A stretch of 35,101 bases of DNA from Acidimicrobiia bacterium (GTDB lineage Bacteria; Actinomycetota; Acidimicrobiia; Spongiisociales; UBA5794): the NCBI GenBank assembly GCA_024762335.1, contig JANTHO010000022.1, positions 1 to 35,101 on the forward strand, read 5' to 3'. Position 1 is the stretch's first letter. Each line of letters begins with the position of its first letter. The position numbers were made by a program, and so were the translations under genes. Shown here in pieces: positions 31,424 through 35,101 of this stretch. The notes under the pieces are model-generated. The model saw only the letters and a program-made list of their open reading frames with translations. It was not told where the DNA came from and ran no database searches.

Positions 31424-32430
31424 CCCGAGCGCACTCGACGAAACGGACGTTCTTGTGGTTCGCCGTCGGCCTTGCAGTTCTGGCCATCGCCGTGGTGGGT
31501 TCGTTGATGATCGGGGCGTTCTCGATTGGGCCGCGGCCCCTGATCCGTTGGATGTTGGGGATCGGCACGGGGTCGTCCGATGATGTGATCGACCGGGTCC
31601 TGTGGTCGATCCGACTGCCGCGGGTTCTCGCAGCCGTCGCCGTTGGAGCGGCGTTGGGTTCGGCGGGAGCCACGTTGCAGGGTACGTTCCGGACGCCGTT
31701 GGCCGACCCTCATCTCCTCGGCTACTCCTCCGCCGCGGGTGCGGGTGCCGCTCTCGGGTTCGCTTTGACGGCTCCCGGGGGATTTCCCATCCTCCCCGTG
31801 CTCCTCAGTGCCTTCCTGGGCGCACTGTTCGGTGTGGCCACGGTTGCACTCCGAACACGGACCGGCACCGACCGATTCCTCCTATCCGGGGTTGCATTCG
31901 GGTTCGCGCTGCTTGCCTGGACCGGCATGTTCGTGCTCATCGTGGACAGTCCGAGAGTGCCTACATTCCTCTTCTTCGTCTTCGGTTCCCTCGCTGCGAC
32001 CACCTGGAAGGCGGTGATTGCGGCCACGATTCTGCTCCTTCCTGCCGGGTTCGTCATGTGGCACCATGCCAGGGGACTCGATCTGCTCTCCCTTGGAGGA
32101 GCGGAAGCTCGGGCACTCGGATTCGATTCGCGCCGGTCCGTCCCCGTCATTGTCGGAGCCGTCGGCGTGGCCATCGGCGCATCGGTCGTCCTCGGCGGAG
32201 TCGTCGGATTTATCGGCCTGCTCATCCCCTTCATGCTTCGCCCACTGATCGGTCCTGCTCACCGTACGTTGATTCCGGCTTCGGCGATCGGCGGGGGTGT
32301 CCTCGTGGTGGTGGCCGACACGGTCGCACGAACCGTCGCCTCACCGGCTGAGATCCCCCTCGGTTTGATCACCGCAGCGTTGGGTGGTCCGTTCCTCGGC
32401 TGGCTTCTTCTGAGAAGGAGGCCGACGTGA
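31420..32430 (+). CDS. FecCD-family ABC permease (HmuU-like)
   Basis: A 336-residue BtuC/FecCD-type permease with about ten helices. Landmarks are R-L-P-R-V-L-A-A-V-A-V-G-A-A-L-G-S-A-G-A-T-L-Q-G split over the second helix and loop, D-P-H-L-L-G-Y-S-S-A-A-G-A, the G-F-I-G-L-L-I-P-F-M-L-R cytoplasmic coupling helix region, and A-D-T-V-A-R-T close to the C-terminus. Two copies would pair with two ATPase subunits. It overlaps the binding-protein gene (ATGA) and the ATPase gene (GTGA) by 4 nt each. The cargo is heme or another iron or corrinoid compound by family; the operon partner suggests heme. Confidence 0.9.
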   Translation: MTRAHSTKRTFLWFAVGLAVLAIAVVGSLMIGAFSIGPRPLIRWMLGIGTGSSDDVIDRVLWSIRLPRVLAAVAVGAALGSAGATLQGTFRTPLADPHLLGYSSAAGAGAALGFALTAPGGFPILPVLLSAFLGALFGVATVALRTRTGTDRFLLSGVAFGFALLAWTGMFVLIVDSPRVPTFLFFVFGSLAATTWKAVIAATILLLPAGFVMWHHARGLDLLSLGGAEARALGFDSRRSVPVIVGAVGVAIGASVVLGGVVGFIGLLIPFMLRPLIGPAHRTLIPASAIGGGVLVVVADTVARTVASPAEIPLGLITAALGGPFLGWLLLRRRPT

Positions 32431-33200
32431 TCCTGTCGGCATCCGGACTTCACTTCGAGGCGGGCGGGTCTCGTCTCATCAACGGGGTCGATCTCGAGAT
32501 GGGCCCCGGGGACCTGGTCGCCGTCGTCGGACCCAACGGTGCCGGTAAGTCGACGCTGCTTCGTCTTCTTGCAGGAGCGGTCCGACCGGTAAAGGGAGAC
32601 GTTTCGCTCGACGGCAAACCGGTGCGGTTGCTGTCGACCGATCGCCTGGCACGGCTTCGCGCAGTCCTCGGCCAGCAGCAGGCGGCCGACGTGGCATTCA
32701 ACGTTGAGGAGGTCGTCGAGATGGGCCGCTATCCGTATCGCAACGACCCTTCCAACACCCCGGACGCCGACCGTCACGCCGTTCGGTCGGCAATGGCAGC
32801 CCTTGACCTCGGCGGATTGGAGCAGCGGACGGTTTCAAGCCTGTCGGGCGGTGAGCGTCAACGGGTCGCGATCGCACGCACGCTCGCCCAGGAGACACCT
32901 GTGGTGTTGCTGGACGAACCGACGACCGCTCTCGACATCGGACATCAGGAACTGATCCTGAAGGTTCTCAGATCGCTTGCGTCCGATGGGCGAACGGTCG
33001 GGGTCGTCCTTCACGATCTCACCATGGCGACCCGCTTCGATCGGGTCATACTGCTCCGACATGGATCGATCGCCGCCATGGGACGACCGGAAGATGTCCT
33101 CACCTCCGAGCGGCTCACCGATGTGTACGACCACCCGGTGACAGTCGTCGACCATCCGCTCGGGCTCGGAAGGCTCGTCTTACCCGTGCCTCTACGCTGA
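32427..33200 (+). CDS. Heme/iron ABC transporter ATP-binding protein (HmuV-like)
   Basis: A 257-residue ATPase. It has Walker A G-P-N-G-A-G-K-S-T-L, the family phrase V-L-G-Q-Q-Q-A-A-D-V-A-F-N-V-E-E-V-V (HmuV-like after the Q-loop), signature L-S-G-G-E-R-Q-R, Walker B V-V-L-L-D-E-P-T-T-A-L-D and switch His in L-H-D-L. The length and G-R-Y-P-Y segment are normal for heme/siderophore ATPases. It starts at a GTG overlapping the permease stop by 4 nt and is the last gene of the operon. It converges with the M23 peptidase gene, whose stop lies 15 nt away. Confidence 0.9.
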   Translation: MILSASGLHFEAGGSRLINGVDLEMGPGDLVAVVGPNGAGKSTLLRLLAGAVRPVKGDVSLDGKPVRLLSTDRLARLRAVLGQQQAADVAFNVEEVVEMGRYPYRNDPSNTPDADRHAVRSAMAALDLGGLEQRTVSSLSGGERQRVAIARTLAQETPVVLLDEPTTALDIGHQELILKVLRSLASDGRTVGVVLHDLTMATRFDRVILLRHGSIAAMGRPEDVLTSERLTDVYDHPVTVVDHPLGLGRLVLPVPLR

Positions 33201-33215
33201 ACGAGAAGACCGGGC

Positions 33216-34295
33216 CTAGAAGCCCAGGGCGGTGCGGGTGTTGGGACCGACCAGTCCATCGACCCGAAGGCTGCTTCCCTCCTGGAACGAGAGCACTGCA
33301 AGCTCTGTGCGGCTACCGAAGATTCCGTCGATCGGACCCGGCGAGTACCCTCGATCGGATAGAAGCTGCTGCACCCGCCGCACGTCTTCTCCCCGGCTCC
33401 CCTTGCGGAGAATCCCGCTGCTGGTGACGGGTGCTTCGGCCCCGGCTCCTTCTTCAACCGTCCCGGACTCTTGAACCGTTTCTCCGTAGCGGGCCTTCAG
33501 GGCGGCACGAGTCGCGCGACCTGCCAGACCATCGGTCTTCAAGCCGACGTCACCCTGAAACTCAGTCACCTCGGCGATGGTCCTGGATCCGGTGATGCCA
33601 TCGATCGGCCCCGGTGCGTACCCCATGGAAGTGAGCACATCCTGGAGACGTCGAACGTCGACCCCGCGTGTTCCGACGTCGAGCAACCGGTAGCCATCGA
33701 AGAGCGGATCGGCCGGTCCCGAACCGAGCCAGTTACCGCCGGCCTCACCGAGAGCGGCGAAGGTGTTCACGATCACCTTCGATGGATCGCGAAGCTCGAA
33801 GTGAAGGTGAGGATTGGTGCTCTCGGCGGTTTGTGAATCCCCGACCCAGCCGAGGAGCTGCCCAGCCTCGACGTGAACACCGGGCACGATGCCGTCGGCG
33901 ATGCCCCAGGCCAGACCGTCGTCGGTTCCGGGCGTGTCGTTGTTGAGGTGGATGTACCAGGATTCCCACCCATCGTCGTGCCGGAGGGCAACGGTACAAC
34001 ACCGGTCCGGATTCATCCCGGGATCGCTGGTCCAGTTGACGAGACGCACCGTGCCTGAAGCGGCTGCGACGACGGGCGTCATCTTGTCGGCCATGATGTC
34101 TTGGGCATGGTGGATGCCGTGCGAGCGTGCCGCCCAGAACCAGTCGGAGTAGTGATGTGGCCCGTCGACCGGGAAGGTCAACGGGTAGTCGACCATCTCC
34201 CCCAATTCGTGCGTCGCCGCAGTTGCGGCAGGGGCAACCGTGAATGCGAGCAGGACCGTGACGGTGGCGGCCATCGACCGCAGAAGGTTCTTCAT
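33216..34295 (-). CDS. Secreted M23 metallopeptidase with two peptidoglycan-binding repeats
   Basis: A 359-residue exported cell-wall hydrolase. A Sec signal (M-K-N-L-L-R-S-M then a hydrophobic stretch, A-P-A-A-T-A-A) precedes a LytM-type M23 domain, with zinc residues in G-I-H-H-A-Q-D-I (H-x3-D) and N-P-H-L-H-F-E-L. Two C-terminal peptidoglycan-binding units follow, each with a V-R-R-L/V-Q and G-P-I-D-G-I pattern, joined by a Glu/Gly/Ser-rich linker. Family members cleave peptide cross-links of peptidoglycan or act as divisome activators. The ATG at 34295 has GGAG at 5 nt; that site lies in one arm of a perfect inverted repeat (34300-34328). Confidence 0.92.
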   Translation of the reverse strand: MKNLLRSMAATVTVLLAFTVAPAATAATHELGEMVDYPLTFPVDGPHHYSDWFWAARSHGIHHAQDIMADKMTPVVAAASGTVRLVNWTSDPGMNPDRCCTVALRHDDGWESWYIHLNNDTPGTDDGLAWGIADGIVPGVHVEAGQLLGWVGDSQTAESTNPHLHFELRDPSKVIVNTFAALGEAGGNWLGSGPADPLFDGYRLLDVGTRGVDVRRLQDVLTSMGYAPGPIDGITGSRTIAEVTEFQGDVGLKTDGLAGRATRAALKARYGETVQESGTVEEGAGAEAPVTSSGILRKGSRGEDVRRVQQLLSDRGYSPGPIDGIFGSRTELAVLSFQEGSSLRVDGLVGPNTRTALGF

Positions 34296-34299
34296 CTCG

Positions 34300-34328
34300 A
34301 CTCCAGTAATGCGACTTCCTACTGGAGT
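34300..34328 (-). promoter_or_regulatory. Inverted repeat covering the ribosome site of the M23 gene
   Basis: ACTCCAGTA and TACTGGAGT are perfect 9-bp inverted copies over an 11-nt spacer. In the message the second arm contains the GGAG ribosome site 5 nt before the start codon, so a hairpin would hide it. It could equally be a protein operator. Confidence 0.6.
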
Positions 34329-34658
34329 TATCGGCCGATGCGACACCTGCATGAGCCGTTCCTGCCGAAGCGCCCACCCATGAGGCACCGGACCGGTTCC
34401 CATTCTCCCCCACCGCCGTGGTGGGGGAGATGCCCGGAGGGCAGAGGGGGCCGCTCGGAGGCAGAAGAGCCATACGGAGACCGGATGCAGCTACGAGCCC
34501 GTCGGGACGTCCCTCTACGATCGAGCACCTGCCCGATCGCGTCCCTCTTCCACTGGCGTGGCGGAGCCGAATCACCGTCCATGCCCTCACGTTTCCTGGT
34601 ACCGGAACGTCGACTCCAGCGCCGACGGGAAAAACGGTTCCGCTGAACTGCCGGCGAG
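34329..34658. other. Gene-free stretch between the M23 and YceI genes
   Basis: No reading frame here has family similarity. On the minus strand it lies downstream of the YceI gene and upstream of the M23 gene. It holds one strong hairpin (34404-34430) and presumably the M23 promoter and leader. I looked for the c-di-AMP riboswitch that often controls actinobacterial wall hydrolases and did not recognise its conserved blocks. Confidence 0.55.
34404..34430 (-). terminator. Strong hairpin upstream of the M23 gene
   Basis: TCTCCCCCACC and GGTGGGGGAGA form a perfect 11-bp stem around a 5-base loop, 229 nt after the YceI stop and 109 nt before the M23 start. There is no T tract. It may terminate YceI transcription or form part of the M23 leader. 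Confidence 0.55.
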
Positions 34659-35101
34659 TTACCGGGGATCGGGGACGAGGGCGAGATCAATCTCGACGGT
34701 GACGATCGGTTGGACGCGAAGCATGAAGATCCGCGGTGGTTCCAAGCCCCACCAGCGGGTATCGAACTCGCCGATCCCGGTCAGCCTCGGCCCGTGCCGG
34801 ACGTGGAGTTCACCCTCGACGAGTGTCTCGATCCCCTGGAACTGGATGCTCCCCGTCAGAAGCGCCGATGATCCGGTCAACTCTTCTGTCGTTTCGATCC
34901 CGGCGGCGATGATCGGATGGGCGCCAGAATCGACGCGTCGCTGCATTTCCCGGTCGATGATGGGATTGCCCGAAGACAGGTTGGCAACCGGAATCTCGAG
35001 GTGACCCCCGAGCGTCTGATCCGGCTTGAAACCCCGCTCGTCGATCGCCGCTTCGAACCATCCGGAAGCCGAACCAGAGGCATGAATCGGATGTACGCTC
35101 G
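34659..35101 (-). CDS. YceI-family protein, partial (N-terminus outside window)
   Basis: The minus-strand frame is open from the window end to a TAA at 34659-34661 and gives about 146 residues. Family features are S-V-H-P-I-H near the left edge, the S-G-W-F-E-A-A-I-D strand, A-N-L-S-S-G-N-P-I-I-D-R-E-M with the H-P-I-I-A-A strand after it (the usual D-L-x-x-G-N-x-x-x-D-x-x-x and Y-P pattern), and paired strands G-S-I-Q-F-Q-G and E-G-E-L-H-V-R-H. YceI proteins are lipocalin-like beta-barrels that bind isoprenoids or other lipids, often outside the cytoplasm. Whether this one has a signal peptide cannot be seen. The final strands (V-T-V-E-I-D-L-A-L-V) complete the barrel. Confidence 0.78.
   Translation of the reverse strand, partial: SVHPIHASGSASGWFEAAIDERGFKPDQTLGGHLEIPVANLSSGNPIIDREMQRRVDSGAHPIIAAGIETTEELTGSSALLTGSIQFQGIETLVEGELHVRHGPRLTGIGEFDTRWWGLEPPRIFMLRVQPIVTVEIDLALVPDPR

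Noticed and set aside
34329-34658. Possible c-di-AMP or cobalamin riboswitch before the M23 gene
   Set aside because: Some GGGAACCGG-like bases resemble parts of known riboswitches, but the full conserved blocks in the right order are not present.
1-35101. tRNA, rRNA, CRISPR arrays, insertion sequences or prophage genes
   Set aside because: I looked for cloverleaf-like segments, regular repeat-spacer patterns, transposase motifs and terminal repeats in the intergenic DNA and found none.

Overview
The window is GC-rich, densely coded DNA, most likely from an actinobacterium (Actinomycetota). An Acidimicrobiia-like lineage is my best guess, but not a firm one. The reasons are: several genes appear to be transcribed without a leader (a TANNNT -10 hexamer 6-7 nt before the start codon); families common in actinobacteria are present (an Rv3369-like F420/flavin PPOX protein, a TIGR03252-like HhH-GPD protein); GTG starts are frequent; and lipoproteins carry Thr/Pro/Ala-rich linkers. 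I see no rRNA, tRNA, CRISPR array, insertion sequence or phage gene. Most of the window reads as ordinary chromosome.

Layout. 1-2065: the tail of a GNAT acetyltransferase, an HhH-GPD repair-type protein, an AlaX tRNA-editing protein and an SRPBCC protein. 2224-4866: a tightly overlapping lipoprotein thioredoxin (TlpA-like), CcdA and MFS operon. 4972-6593: a two-gene ABC transporter. 6621-10900: an acyl-CoA synthetase and a LysR regulator, divergent from a YeeE/YedE (TsuA-like) thiosulfate transporter. 10988-12805: an adenosine deaminase-family enzyme followed by a SAM hydrolase (DUF62), an apparent two-step disposal route SAM -> adenosine -> inosine. 12809-15327: a polar amino-acid ABC importer whose binding-protein gene is separated from the permease by two hairpins. 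15439-18601: PPK2, DUF1697, PPOX and MDR oxidoreductase genes. 18630-25093: a penicillin-acylase-family protein, an orphan sensor kinase, an MFS protein and a zinc alcohol dehydrogenase.

25110-29350 is the most distinctive region. A three-gene block on the minus strand encodes an octaheme c-type cytochrome (tetrathionate reductase family, eight CXXCH), a membrane cytochrome b and a TDT/SLAC1-type anion transporter. It is bracketed by two direct copies of one small cupin gene: an intact one at 25110 and a decayed one at 29154 that has lost its start codon and 96 nt in frame. The block looks like a respiratory module for sulfur or nitrogen oxyanions placed between the halves of a gene duplication.

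29351-35101: a DUF1801 protein; an operon of overlapping genes for a Thr-rich lipoprotein plus a heme-type ABC importer (HmuT/U/V-like); a secreted M23 peptidase with two peptidoglycan-binding repeats, whose ribosome site lies in a perfect inverted repeat; a gene-free stretch of about 330 nt; and a YceI-family gene cut by the window end.
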